A stretch of DNA of 64,000 nt from a virus, in IMG/VR virus record IMGVR_UViG_3300012582_000194, positions 203,885 to 267,884 of that record. One strand, given 5' to 3'. The notes under the pieces were generated by a model. The model did no database searches. It was not told the origin of the DNA and saw only the letters and a list, made by a program, of their open reading frames with translations. This document shows, piece after piece, positions 47,191-55,112 of the stretch. A program made the translations under genes and the position numbers. How positions within the stretch are numbered: the stretch's first letter is position 1; every line of letters begins with the position of its first letter.

Positions 47191-48598
47191 ACACAGATGT
47201 TCAGACGATGATTTAAAAACATTAAAAATACTACAGCACCAGGGATCAATTGATTTCAGAAAATGTTATAATAATTTAGAATTATTAGATGATAAATTGT
47301 TCAAAGATAGTTTAAATATTAAATCATCAAAATTTAAAGAATATTTAAAGAAAGAAGTTATTTCTTTTTATGAAAGATATGTATCATCAAAAGAAAGAAT
47401 TTTAGGAAAAATAAATGCACTAAGTAATAAAAAACTCAATGAACAAGAGTTTAAAAAATTAATTTTTCTTAAAAAGAGTTATAAATCTAAAATAGTTTTT
47501 GGTGGTAAAGTAAATATTTTAAGAAGAAATAAAAATTTAATAACCAACGAAGAATTTAAAAAATGTAGATTATACCCACTTACAATCTATGGTGAAACTA
47601 GTAGAAAGGGTAATAGATTCTTTAATTTTAAAGATATTTCAAATGGTAAAATATTGTTTAATTTAGAATCTACAAAAACAAAAATAGAATTATCTATTTC
47701 AAACAAAAAACATTTGAAAGAATTAAAACTTCTACAACAATTGTCTGTTGATAAAAAAATTCCAATATCAGTTAAATTGACATATGATAAAATTTATTTA
47801 TCGTATGATGAATCGATTCTATACAATTCAAATTTTGATATAAGATTATTGACTAAATCTGCACCTATAGATAAGTTAGAAAGAAAAATATATTGGAAAA
47901 ATGCATATAGAAACCATGACGAATTATTAAAAGAAGGTAAGTTGGAAAGATATTTATCAATTGATTTAAATCCTAATCAAATTGGTTTTGTGATAACCGA
48001 TAAAAATTTAAACATTTTAGATAAAGGTTGTTTTGAAATAGAAAATAAGGTATCATCTAATAAAAGAAAATATGAATACTCAATTATCATAAAACAATTA
48101 TTTTTAAAAATTAATCATTTTAAATGTTCATATTTAGTTATGGAAGAACTTGAAAATATAGTTAAAGAAAATTATGGAAATGTAATTTCAAATCGAAAAA
48201 TAAAAAATGAATGGAAATTAAACTATTTAAAGGATTTAATAAGGAGAAAATGTAATGAAACTAAAACAATTTTAATTAATGCAGCAGCTTATTATTCTTC
48301 ATTTATAGGTAATTTAAGCTATAATCTATATGATCCTATAGCATCAGCTATGGAGTTGTGTAGACGTGGTATAAATAAATATATTAAAGGATTTAAAATA
48401 ATTCCAGAATTTAATTTAAACAATATTACAACTGACAAACTTTTACAGTTTAAGATAGATTATAATATAGATTTAAATTATATAAAAAATTATGTCGAAT
48501 TATTTAAATCTATCCGAAACAAGAGTTATCGGAGAAAGGATAAAACCTTTTCAAGCTTTTTACTTAGTAAAAACAGTCATGTTTGTCTATTTATTTAG
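47171..48598 (+). CDS. tnpB: TnpB-family RuvC nuclease lacking the usual zinc finger
   Basis: 475 aa from TTG at 47171 (first ATG is far inside). RuvC residues: Asp265 in LSIDLNPNQIG, Glu325 in YLVMEELENI, Asp388 in LYDPIASAMELCRRG. Between Glu and the last Asp a typical TnpB has C-x2-C...C-x2-C; here the segment reads INAAAYYSSFIGNLSYN with no Cys pair. Family role: RNA-guided DNA nuclease that cuts the empty donor site, using a guide RNA made from the 3' end and right flank. A TTTTTAC-TTA-GTAAAAA hairpin near 48567-48586 may be part of that RNA. Intact triad, so probably active. Confidence 0.85.
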   Translation: MKTIIFKHRCSDDDLKTLKILQHQGSIDFRKCYNNLELLDDKLFKDSLNIKSSKFKEYLKKEVISFYERYVSSKERILGKINALSNKKLNEQEFKKLIFLKKSYKSKIVFGGKVNILRRNKNLITNEEFKKCRLYPLTIYGETSRKGNRFFNFKDISNGKILFNLESTKTKIELSISNKKHLKELKLLQQLSVDKKIPISVKLTYDKIYLSYDESILYNSNFDIRLLTKSAPIDKLERKIYWKNAYRNHDELLKEGKLERYLSIDLNPNQIGFVITDKNLNILDKGCFEIENKVSSNKRKYEYSIIIKQLFLKINHFKCSYLVMEELENIVKENYGNVISNRKIKNEWKLNYLKDLIRRKCNETKTILINAAAYYSSFIGNLSYNLYDPIASAMELCRRGINKYIKGFKIIPEFNLNNITTDKLLQFKIDYNIDLNYIKNYVELFKSIRNKSYRRKDKTFSSFLLSKNSHVCLFI

Positions 48599-48605
48599 TA
48601 ACTCT

Positions 48606-48854
48606 TTAAATACTATAGCTTGTAGTTATTATAAATTGCTTTCTTGAATATACAGTAATTAATATAATTTTGTGAAAATTATATTTTTCTTTAAATGATT
48701 TTATTAGAACTTTTCCGTTAAAATTATTTTTTATAAACTTTTCAAAGTCTGAAAAAGTAAAATAATAAGCATTATCCTCATACCATGGTGGTATAGCAGT
48801 TTTCATTTTTTGTTCCAATCTTGTGTGTAAAGCCTTTTTTATCTCTCTATCCAT
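48606..48854 (-). CDS. hypothetical protein
   Basis: 82 aa: basic N-terminal helix (REIKKALHTRLEQKMKTAIP) then FTFSDFEKFIKNNFNGKVLI and a beta end. Just right of the transposon on the opposite strand. Unknown. Confidence 0.6.
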   Translation of the reverse strand: MDREIKKALHTRLEQKMKTAIPPWYEDNAYYFTFSDFEKFIKNNFNGKVLIKSFKEKYNFHKIILITVYSRKQFIITTSYSI

Positions 48855-48895
48855 ATCTAATTATACTCAAAATATTATAGAAGTTTAAAAACAGA

Positions 48896-48903
48896 TATAT
48901 AAA
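48896..48903 (+). promoter_or_regulatory. TATATAA-like late-type element
   Basis: TATATAAA 31 nt before the ATG at 48935, a virion-like gene. Confidence 0.35.
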
Positions 48904-48934
48904 TTGTGGAATGACTAAAAAATAATAATAAATT

Positions 48935-49381
48935 ATGCAAGAATATGAAATAAAAATACCTTTAAGTAATGATCAAAATGCTATTGGGTTAACTAGATTA
49001 GCTGATGTTACCCATTTTATATGGTTACTTAAGTCAAACCAGGTTAAGTTATTAATCAAAAGACAATATCTTGATGTTGCTAAAAATCTTATAAAAGAAA
49101 CTGATAAAGACTTAGTAGCTGAAAATATCAATGTCGTAAATTCTTTAAGTCCATCTCTTGATATGTTAATAAGTAATGGTGTAGTAGTTAATGATTTATA
49201 TGGTGAAGATACATCTCTATTTCCTGGTGCAGTTGGTGAATATACATTATTTGTAAATATTAAAATAAAAGACATTGTACCTTCAGCTACAGGAGAAGTA
49301 GGCGATATGAAAGTTTCCGATTTAATTTCAATGGCTATACAACAACAAATAGCTGTTTCTGATAGTAGAGGAAATATGTAA
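48935..49381 (+). CDS. virion-like hypothetical protein
   Basis: 148 aa: YEIKIPLSNDQNAIGLTRLA, VVVNDLYGEDTSLFPGAVGE, ending VSDLISMAIQQQIAVSDSRG. Gly/Ala/Val-rich strands and a TATATAA element upstream suggest a structural or assembly protein. No family recognised. Confidence 0.6.
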   Translation: MQEYEIKIPLSNDQNAIGLTRLADVTHFIWLLKSNQVKLLIKRQYLDVAKNLIKETDKDLVAENINVVNSLSPSLDMLISNGVVVNDLYGEDTSLFPGAVGEYTLFVNIKIKDIVPSATGEVGDMKVSDLISMAIQQQIAVSDSRGNM

Positions 49382-49386
49382 TAATA

Positions 49387-49797
49387 TTATTTAGCTATAC
49401 TTTCATATAAAGAAGAATCAATATCCTCTTTCAAAGATTTTATTATTGAAAGAGGTATTTTAAATTCCATAGATTGAACAAATTTTATTAAGTATGCTTT
49501 AAATTTACTATCAGTAAATTTACCACCACCTAAAATATATTGAGCATAAGCTTCTTTAATATGAAGATTTTCGAATTCCGATGTTCTGATATAATTTTCA
49601 ATAACATGAAATTTATTAGATGGAATTATATCAAAGTGGATAACTAAAGAAGCTGTTAGTATCTCTTCTTGTTCTTTTTCGATTGAAGATAATTTAGAAT
49701 TTTTATATGCTTTTTCTATTAAAGGAGTCATACCCAATTTGTTGGGCTTATCAAATAATTGGTCATATAGTATATCTAAAGGCTCTGTAAATTTCAT
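49387..49797 (-). CDS. helical hypothetical protein
   Basis: 136 aa: MKFTEPLDILYDQLFDKPNK, EKEQEEILTASLVIHFDIIP, AYAQYILGGGKFTDSKFKAY. Overlaps the upstream gene by 4 nt. Unknown; some resemblance in style to phage chaperone or assembly-catalyst proteins only. Confidence 0.6.
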   Translation of the reverse strand: MKFTEPLDILYDQLFDKPNKLGMTPLIEKAYKNSKLSSIEKEQEEILTASLVIHFDIIPSNKFHVIENYIRTSEFENLHIKEAYAQYILGGGKFTDSKFKAYLIKFVQSMEFKIPLSIIKSLKEDIDSSLYESIAK

Positions 49798-50426
49798 GAG
49801 TTGTGTTGCTTTATTTCATCTTCAGTAGATTGTAGAAATTCAATAATTTGTTTTCCTTTTGTTATAGTTGATATAACAGTAATGTATACGCCTTTTTCTA
49901 TAGGTGCTACATCTATAAGTAATTCATTTGGATAAATATTTATAATATTATCATTTGAAAATATACAGAGTGTAAATGATTTATCATCACAATCTTGAAT
50001 TTGACCAATAGATTTAACAACTATAGGTTCAGGTTTATAAAAGCCAAATATTCTAATCTGTCTTTCACTCAATTTATCAAAAGATGTATTAGGAAACCCT
50101 TTACCCATCTTTTTATTGTGTATTTCTTCCCAACCTTCTATGTATATTTTACCATAACTACTAACTTTTTTAACTTTAGCTGGTTTTGTTATATCAACTG
50201 TTTTTGGATTAAATTTATCAACATAATATTTATGATATTTTGATTTTAATAAAATCATATCACCTTTACCAATTAAAGTATTAATCACAACTTTTTTATG
50301 TACTCTTTCGACTCTACTACTATCAGATAGATGTTGAGAATCAAAATTACTTCTTTGTACTCTTTCCACTTTATTATTAGCATAAAAAGATTCACCTTTT
50401 AATGCATCACTCCAAGCATCACTCAT
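49794..50426 (-). CDS. hypothetical protein
   Basis: 210 aa. Polar N-terminus with repeated VERVQRSNF / RVERVHKKVV, basic middle (ITKPAKVKKVSSYGKIYIEG), C-terminal beta half. No family recognised. Middle gene of a three-gene minus-strand operon. Confidence 0.65.
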   Translation of the reverse strand: MSDAWSDALKGESFYANNKVERVQRSNFDSQHLSDSSRVERVHKKVVINTLIGKGDMILLKSKYHKYYVDKFNPKTVDITKPAKVKKVSSYGKIYIEGWEEIHNKKMGKGFPNTSFDKLSERQIRIFGFYKPEPIVVKSIGQIQDCDDKSFTLCIFSNDNIINIYPNELLIDVAPIEKGVYITVISTITKGKQIIEFLQSTEDEIKQHNS

Positions 50427-50428
50427 TT

Positions 50429-50764
50429 TTATATATTTATCAAATAACTAAATGTAATATAACCTACTTCCATTTTCAATTGTTTGGAAATTTCTTCGCA
50501 AATATTAAAACTTGGTTGAAGAATAATTCCAAAATAGTGTGATTCTGAGTTCTTCTTCAAATAATATTCTTTTTTATCAGTAAATTCTTCTATTGAAATT
50601 CTTGTTTCAAGAATTCTAAAATGATTAGATGATATTCGTTGACCATCAGCTTGAATTACTAATGGTGTCAACATGCCTTTAACATCAATTTCTTTTCCTC
50701 GCATCATTGCTACAACAATCTCTTTAGCAAATTCTGTTGAAGTTTGTATAGAAACATTTTTCAT
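50429..50764 (-). CDS. hypothetical protein
   Basis: 111 aa from ATG at 50764 (MKNVSIQTSTEFAKEIVVAM). IEEFTDKKEYYLKKNSESHY middle, hydrophobic C-terminus. First gene of the operon. Unknown. Confidence 0.6.
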   Translation of the reverse strand: MKNVSIQTSTEFAKEIVVAMMRGKEIDVKGMLTPLVIQADGQRISSNHFRILETRISIEEFTDKKEYYLKKNSESHYFGIILQPSFNICEEISKQLKMEVGYITFSYLINI

Positions 50765-50874
50765 TTTTTTATGATTAAATATCAATTTAACCCAAATATA
50801 ATTAAAAATATGATAATATGCAAAATTTTATATAAAAATATTATTTAATCAAAAAAATAATACATTTTCAGAAT

Positions 50875-50883
50875 TATATATAA
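50875..50883 (+). promoter_or_regulatory. TATATAA-like late-type element
   Basis: TATATATAA ending 3 nt before the ATG of the tagged gene at 50887. Confidence 0.4.
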
Positions 50884-50886
50884 CTT

Positions 50887-51627
50887 ATGAAATATTTAAA
50901 GCTTTTTGAAGATTATTCTAACCCCATGTTAGAACAACGTAAAGATATGTTATCATTACGTAATAATTTAGATACTTATTTTAAAGAACATCATCCAGAA
51001 TTAAAAATTACGTTTGATATAAGAGGTGAATATCCAGAAGAATATTTAGGTGATTATATAGAAATTACTAGTGCAGATATTAAAATGACATTATCAACGA
51101 CACATGAAGGTAAAATATTTGCTGATTATGGTGATGAAGATGATAGAGAAATATTTGATAAAACTGATGTTGATAATATAATATTTATGATAGAAGAACA
51201 ATTTCGTGTTAATGAAAATGTTTCAGATTGGGACGATGAAGAGGAAGAGGAAGATGATTTAAGCATTATGTTTGAAACCATAGAATTAGATGATGATGCT
51301 ATAGAATATGGCTTTGAAAATGGTTATATATTTCACATTGGTAAAATCATAGATTATTTATCTAAACACGGTATAAATGGTGTACAAGTGAAAGATTTTA
51401 AAGGTAAATCTATTGATACCGCTATGGGTGGGACTGACATTATTATTACAATTAAAATTCCAACTACAGATAAAGAAACTTTAATTAAAATAAAAAATGA
51501 CTTGGAAAGATTTGAATATTTTGAATCAGTAAAAATTACTAAAAATAGTATTAAAATATCGTATTCTGCGGATTCTATTTTGGTATATTTTCAACCTGAG
51601 ATTTTTCTAAATGAACACGATTTATAA
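50887..51627 (+). CDS. tagged two-module protein (MKYLKLFED) with internal acidic module
   Basis: 246 aa. Tag MKYLKLFEDY (LFE at 6-8), first alpha/beta domain (MLSLRNNLDTYFKEHHPELK), then at about 116-130 SDWDDEEEEEDDLSIMFETI, the same acidic module that follows the tag at 21272 and 36802, then a second domain (KIIDYLSKHGINGVQVKDFK). Reads as a fusion of two ancestors of the tagged family, the second without its tag. Confidence 0.75.
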   Translation: MKYLKLFEDYSNPMLEQRKDMLSLRNNLDTYFKEHHPELKITFDIRGEYPEEYLGDYIEITSADIKMTLSTTHEGKIFADYGDEDDREIFDKTDVDNIIFMIEEQFRVNENVSDWDDEEEEEDDLSIMFETIELDDDAIEYGFENGYIFHIGKIIDYLSKHGINGVQVKDFKGKSIDTAMGGTDIIITIKIPTTDKETLIKIKNDLERFEYFESVKITKNSIKISYSADSILVYFQPEIFLNEHDL

Positions 51628-51855
51628 TCCATTTTTAAGTATTCTAAGCTTTCTATTTAGAATACTAATTCTATCTTTGTTTCCAATCATTCTCCCACGA
51701 ATATTTTCTCTATATCCATAAGAAGCTCCTTTAGCTATATTTAAATGAAAACTATCTGATATAAATTTTTCAGTTAATAGTTTAATCTCTTTATTAATAC
51801 ACTTAATTTCAGATATATTAATAATATGGTAATATAAATTAAGAATTTTTTTCAT
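51622..51855 (-). CDS. hypothetical protein
   Basis: 77 aa: MKKILNLYYHIINISEIKCI, then a basic ENIRGRMIGNKDRISILNRK. Overlaps both its upstream neighbour (17 nt) and the convergent tagged gene (6 nt). The C-terminal R-x-x-x-LNRKLRIL is only loosely tail-like. Confidence 0.6.
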   Translation of the reverse strand: MKKILNLYYHIINISEIKCINKEIKLLTEKFISDSFHLNIAKGASYGYRENIRGRMIGNKDRISILNRKLRILKNGL

Positions 51856-52141
51856 TTATTTTACTTATCCAATTTAATCTAACTTGTTCAACAAATACTC
51901 TAAATTTAGTATAATTTTCATTATATGCAAAATCAGAACCTTTTTTAACACCTTGAAATTCAAAATATTCAAAGAAGAATGAATCACACAATTTATCCAA
52001 TCTTAGAAAAATTCCATGATTTGCATATGAACCATTATCAGGATTTATAAACCAATTATTAAAATTTGTCACATTAAATATCTCTTCTATACTTTTTATA
52101 GAAGTTTTATTTTGTGATTTTTTAAACAGATTTTTAAACAT
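51839..52141 (-). CDS. hypothetical protein, predicted leaderless
   Basis: 100 aa: basic N-terminus (MFKNLFKKSQNKTSIKSIEE), aromatic centre (FFEYFEFQGVKKGSDFAYNE). ATG 4 nt after the -7 box of its promoter. Unknown. Confidence 0.65.
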   Translation of the reverse strand: MFKNLFKKSQNKTSIKSIEEIFNVTNFNNWFINPDNGSYANHGIFLRLDKLCDSFFFEYFEFQGVKKGSDFAYNENYTKFRVFVEQVRLNWISKINEKNS

Positions 52142-52145
52142 ATTA

Positions 52146-52177
52146 CAAATTTAACAAAAATAATAGATAAATCCAAA
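52146..52177 (-). promoter_or_regulatory. Bacteroidetes-type promoter without dyad
   Basis: Minus strand TTTG, 20 nt, TAAATTTG, TAAT, ATG (52141). Confidence 0.75.
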
Positions 52178-52246
52178 AATATTTCAATTAAAGTTAAACT
52201 TTGAAATCATTTTTCTATACAATAACAAATAAACTAACCTCCTTTT

Positions 52247-52693
52247 ATGAGTAAGAAAACAGAAAAATATTATCAGTGGAAAAAATTATATTACGAAAAA
52301 CGTAGAGAAAATACCAATAATGGTAGAAAGAAATGGTTAGAACAAGATATAACTTTATTATTTGAATTTAAAGGTACTGATAGTGAATTGAGCAAAGTTC
52401 TTAATAGAAGTGTTCAATCTATACAAGTTAAACGTTCTAAAATAATTAAAGCAGAAGATTCGAATAAAGATATTAAAAAGAGTGAATATATTAATACATC
52501 ATGCACACCAAGAAATTTATTTGATATTGATATAACCATACCACCTGTTGTCGCATATAGAATGGCAACAGAGACAGAAGATAATACCGCAGATGTACTA
52601 ACAACAGATGATGGTGAAATCGATTGGGTCCAAACTGAAGTAATTAATGAAAATGTAGATATAACAGAAGCTATAGAAGATAATAACGAATAA
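52247..52693 (+). CDS. Myb/SANT-like DNA-binding protein
   Basis: 148 aa. Residues about 28-60, WLEQDITLLFEFKGTDSELS KVLNRSVQSIQVKRS, follow the W-x3-D-x2-LL-x(n)-S-x-LL-x-RS-x-x-I-x-x-(K/R) pattern of Myb/SANT-like helix-turn-helix domains seen in phage and HNH-linked proteins. Lys/Arg-rich start, acidic unstructured end (DGEIDWVQTEVINENVDITE). Probably binds DNA; a regulator of one of the promoter classes is possible (inference). Confidence 0.65.
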   Translation: MSKKTEKYYQWKKLYYEKRRENTNNGRKKWLEQDITLLFEFKGTDSELSKVLNRSVQSIQVKRSKIIKAEDSNKDIKKSEYINTSCTPRNLFDIDITIPPVVAYRMATETEDNTADVLTTDDGEIDWVQTEVINENVDITEAIEDNNE

Positions 52694-52714
52694 TGTATTT
52701 AAAAAAATAATACA

Positions 52715-53026
52715 ATGAAATTATATTGTAAAAGAGATAATACATTTAGAATTATGGAAGTAGAAAAACATGACAACGCACTTCATTTGTATGATTATTT
52801 AATTAGTGCTGATATTGTTTTTCAAAGATTGACATCTAAATTTTCTAAAGTTAATTATATAAGAATACTTAAATCGAGAGAATTTAATAGAAATGCACAC
52901 ATTTATGAATATGAATTTTTAGAATACCTTAAAAGTATTTTATCAAACGAACATCATCAGGAAATATTAATAGTTTTCAATAAACCAAATAGAAAAGAAA
53001 GAATTCATAATTTAAATTTATTATAA
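52715..53026 (+). CDS. hypothetical protein, RKxRI tail
   Basis: 103 aa: MKLYCKRDNTFRIMEVEKHD, helices, tail NRKERIHNLNLL. Followed 2 nt later by the next gene. Function unknown. Confidence 0.7.
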   Translation: MKLYCKRDNTFRIMEVEKHDNALHLYDYLISADIVFQRLTSKFSKVNYIRILKSREFNRNAHIYEYEFLEYLKSILSNEHHQEILIVFNKPNRKERIHNLNLL

Positions 53027-53028
53027 TA

Positions 53029-53358
53029 ATGGAAATATCAATAAAGAATAATTATGGTTATACATTAATTTTCAAAGCCGAAAATGTAAATGTGGAGGAA
53101 GATATTGAAGAACGAATATATTCTAAAAAAGAAGATGGTAAAACTGATTTTTCTAAAGTATCTATACGAGATATTAATACGGGTGTTTTAGAGCAGGTTA
53201 CTAGAGTTTTATATGATATGATTTATTATAGAAAACGTGAGTTCGATAGTAGTTCATTGATTGAAAATCTTTTTGAAAAATTACCACAAGATGTAGCAAA
53301 TAATTTAGCTATAAAATTAAAGCGTTCATATGAAATTGATTATTCAGAGGAGGAATAA
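53029..53358 (+). CDS. hypothetical protein
   Basis: 109 aa: beta hairpin start (ISIKNNYGYTLIFKAENVNV), acidic loop, helices with LPQDVANNLAIKLKRSYEID. Followed by an intrinsic terminator. Unknown. Confidence 0.65.
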   Translation: MEISIKNNYGYTLIFKAENVNVEEDIEERIYSKKEDGKTDFSKVSIRDINTGVLEQVTRVLYDMIYYRKREFDSSSLIENLFEKLPQDVANNLAIKLKRSYEIDYSEEE

Positions 53359-53368
53359 TTTAAGACTA

Positions 53369-53395
53369 AGCCTGATTAATCAAATCAGGCTTTTT
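53369..53395 (+). terminator. intrinsic terminator
   Basis: AGCCTGATT-(5 nt)-AATCAGGCT followed by TTTTATG, 10 nt after the stop at 53358. Confidence 0.8.
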
Positions 53396-53408
53396 ATGAA
53401 TGTATAAT

Positions 53409-53424
53409 TTGTATCATTATACAA
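53409..53424. promoter_or_regulatory. orphan operator-like dyad
   Basis: TTGTA-TCATTA-TACAA between two terminators of convergent genes. No -7 box at the right distance on either strand, so it is the dyad without a promoter. Confidence 0.45.
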
Positions 53425-53434
53425 ATAGATATGC

Positions 53435-53467
53435 AAAAAAGAATGGTTTTTAAACCATTCTTTTTTT
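53435..53467. terminator. bidirectional intrinsic terminator
   Basis: AAAAAAGAATGGTTT / AAACCATTCTTTTTTT, overlapping the 3' end of the exonuclease gene (stop at 53450). Confidence 0.75.
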
Positions 53468-53995
53468 AAAATTCCACTTTTCGTAGTGTGCTATGAAAAT
53501 TTTAGCAATGTTCTTAGCATCATCTATTCCTCTGTGGTGAGTGCCTTCAAATCTCAAACCCTCCATTCTAAGTGCTTTTTGAACACCTACGCCTTTTCCA
53601 AGTTTAAACATACTACCATGTTGATGTTTTAAGCTGATATGCTCTTCACACCAATCATAAGACATGCCATGAAGTATACAATCTTTAGTTAGTTGTGATT
53701 TATCATAAAATCCCCAACTACATAGAGTGTAGCCTTCACCAATGAATTTAATAAATTCGGCACACACTACACCAAAATTCTCAGCATTGTCTACATCAAT
53801 TTGTTTAATTTTTGTTAAGTCTTTACAAAATTCTGTTAATAAAGGGTTCTCTACAGGTTTAACAAATCTTTGAAATTCTTCAATGATGTTGAGATTTTTG
53901 TCTATTTTCACAGCACCAATCTCAATAATTTCGTTCCGAATTTTTTCTTTACCATCGGTACACGTAGCCTCTAAATCTATTACAATATAATTCAT
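53450..53995 (-). CDS. DEDDh 3'-5' exonuclease, ERI1/KapD-like
   Basis: 181 aa from ATG at 53995 (MNYIVIDLEATCTDGKEKIR). Exo I: IDLEATC (Asp7, Glu9). Exo II: CSWGFYDKSQLTKDC. Exo III: THHRGIDDAKNIAKIF with the H-x5-D of the DEDDh class. The D-L-E-A-T-C and RGIDDA signatures are those of ERI1/KapD-like ribo- or deoxyribonucleases, which trim 3' ends. Sits alone in front of a terminator and behind a strong promoter. The substrate (RNA or DNA) cannot be read from sequence. Confidence 0.85.
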   Translation of the reverse strand: MNYIVIDLEATCTDGKEKIRNEIIEIGAVKIDKNLNIIEEFQRFVKPVENPLLTEFCKDLTKIKQIDVDNAENFGVVCAEFIKFIGEGYTLCSWGFYDKSQLTKDCILHGMSYDWCEEHISLKHQHGSMFKLGKGVGVQKALRMEGLRFEGTHHRGIDDAKNIAKIFIAHYEKWNFKKRMV

Positions 53996-54020
53996 TTTGT
54001 TTAATTTAAGCAAATAATAA

Positions 54021-54254
54021 TTAATACCACTCAGGGAATTCTTTTTTAATGTGTTTAAATGCAACATGATTAGAAGGTACTATTTTAACTTTACCTTTAA
54101 ATCCCATATCATTTAGGTTTTGCCTAATATAAACTGGATATGCACCTGCTCTCATTAGAGTCCATATTTTCAACTCAGTGATATTAAGTCTTTTGGTATC
54201 AGTTCTTCTACTGAGTGTTCTACCATTTAATATAACTTTAGTTGTTGGTCTCAT
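54021..54254 (-). CDS. small basic hypothetical protein
   Basis: 77 aa, strongly basic: MRPTTKVILNGRTLSRRTDT, KIWTLMRAGAYPVYIRQNLN, FKHIKKEFPEWY. The R-A-G-A-Y-P-V-Y-I-R segment could be a DNA- or RNA-binding turn. Upstream partner of the exonuclease in one operon; a cofactor role is inference. Confidence 0.6.
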   Translation of the reverse strand: MRPTTKVILNGRTLSRRTDTKRLNITELKIWTLMRAGAYPVYIRQNLNDMGFKGKVKIVPSNHVAFKHIKKEFPEWY

Positions 54255-54270
54255 TTTTTATTTTTAAACA

Positions 54271-54302
54271 CAAATTTAACAATAATTGTAGACAAATACA
54301 AA
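54271..54302 (-). promoter_or_regulatory. promoter of the exonuclease operon, with dyad
   Basis: Minus strand TTTG, 20 nt, TAAATTTG; dyad TTGTA-N6-TACAA at 54286-54301. Leader 16 nt. Confidence 0.8.
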
Positions 54303-54343
54303 TATTTTTAAAACTTTTTATTTCATTTTTACTATAATAAAAT

Positions 54344-54499
54344 ATGAAAGTTGTTATATTATCTGTAATATTGGGATTGTGTTTAAATGGATGTATAATA
54401 TCTAGTAATTCGCAGCTGCCTAATTCGGCATATAAAGTTAAAATAAAAAGACATAAGTCAGAAGAATATAAGAGATATTATTATGGAAAAGGAGTATAA
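54344..54499 (+). CDS. 51-aa lipoprotein
   Basis: MKVVILSVILGLCLNGCIIS: signal peptide with lipobox LNGC at residue 17, then a basic tail (YKVKIKRHKSEEYKRYYYGK). Overlaps the next gene by 17 nt in another frame. Small exported lipoproteins of this kind often act in superinfection exclusion or lysis; no specific evidence here. Confidence 0.6.
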   Translation: MKVVILSVILGLCLNGCIISSNSQLPNSAYKVKIKRHKSEEYKRYYYGKGV

Positions 54500-54851
54500 A
54501 TGGTTGTGGTATAATAGAACATATGTACTTTGTCATTATGATAATTTATATAGAGAAGTTTATGTAGAAGTAACACCATGTTACTCAAATCCAAATGCTG
54601 AGTATAGCACATTATATTTCATGGGTAAAAAATATGAATTTGAATGTTATAATGATGCTATAGCTAAAGGTGAAGAGTTATTTATAATAAAGACAAAAAG
54701 AAATAGTAGAATAAAAAAAATAAATTCTATTAATAAAGAAGAAACTTCTTTGGATATAATTAAAAATAGCCTACCATTAAGTAAAAATATGATATTAATA
54801 ATTTCTGGACTTTTAATAGGGTATTTTGTAGGATATATCATATTAAATTAA
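54483..54851 (+). CDS. tail-anchored membrane protein, shifted tail motif
   Basis: 122 aa: MEKEYKWLWYNRTYVLCHYD, beta domain, then RNSRIKKINSINKEE (tail-like, but internal), and a C-terminal membrane helix (MILIISGLLIGYFVGYIIL). Here the tail motif is followed by an anchor, an unusual position. Confidence 0.65.
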   Translation: MEKEYKWLWYNRTYVLCHYDNLYREVYVEVTPCYSNPNAEYSTLYFMGKKYEFECYNDAIAKGEELFIIKTKRNSRIKKINSINKEETSLDIIKNSLPLSKNMILIISGLLIGYFVGYIILN

Positions 54852-54854
54852 TTT

Positions 54855-55112
54855 ATGAATAGAAAACTTATATCTAATAATATAATTAATTCGGAACTAT
54901 TCGATGATATGACTTGGGATGGAATTGATTGTGATGAATTCTGTAGTTGTAATTGTTGTGTTTACTGTATCAATGATAGAATATCATATGAAGCATTTAT
55001 ATATGATGATTGGTTGGATTCAAATTTAAGAAAAAGAAAAATATCTTGGTTTATTGGCGAACCAAACACATTAGAAAATATTTCTAAAATGAAAAATGAT
55101 GAAAGAGAATGA
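54855..55112 (+). CDS. Cys-cluster hypothetical protein
   Basis: 85 aa with a dense cluster D-C-D-E-F-C-S-C-N-C-C-V-Y-C near residues 27-40: six Cys in 14 residues, likely a metal site. Acidic flanks. Overlaps the next gene by 17 nt. Unknown. Confidence 0.6.
   Translation: MNRKLISNNIINSELFDDMTWDGIDCDEFCSCNCCVYCINDRISYEAFIYDDWLDSNLRKRKISWFIGEPNTLENISKMKNDERE

Larger units (their letters stand above)
46603..48598 (+). mobile_element. IS607-family transposon (tnpA serine recombinase plus tnpB)
   Basis: Two overlapping genes in the standard IS607 order. IS607 elements move by a circular intermediate without target duplication and have no inverted repeats, so exact ends cannot be read; they lie between the stop at 46528 and the gene end at 48606. 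No flanking gene is broken. Both genes are intact, suggesting recent activity or domestication. Confidence 0.8.
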
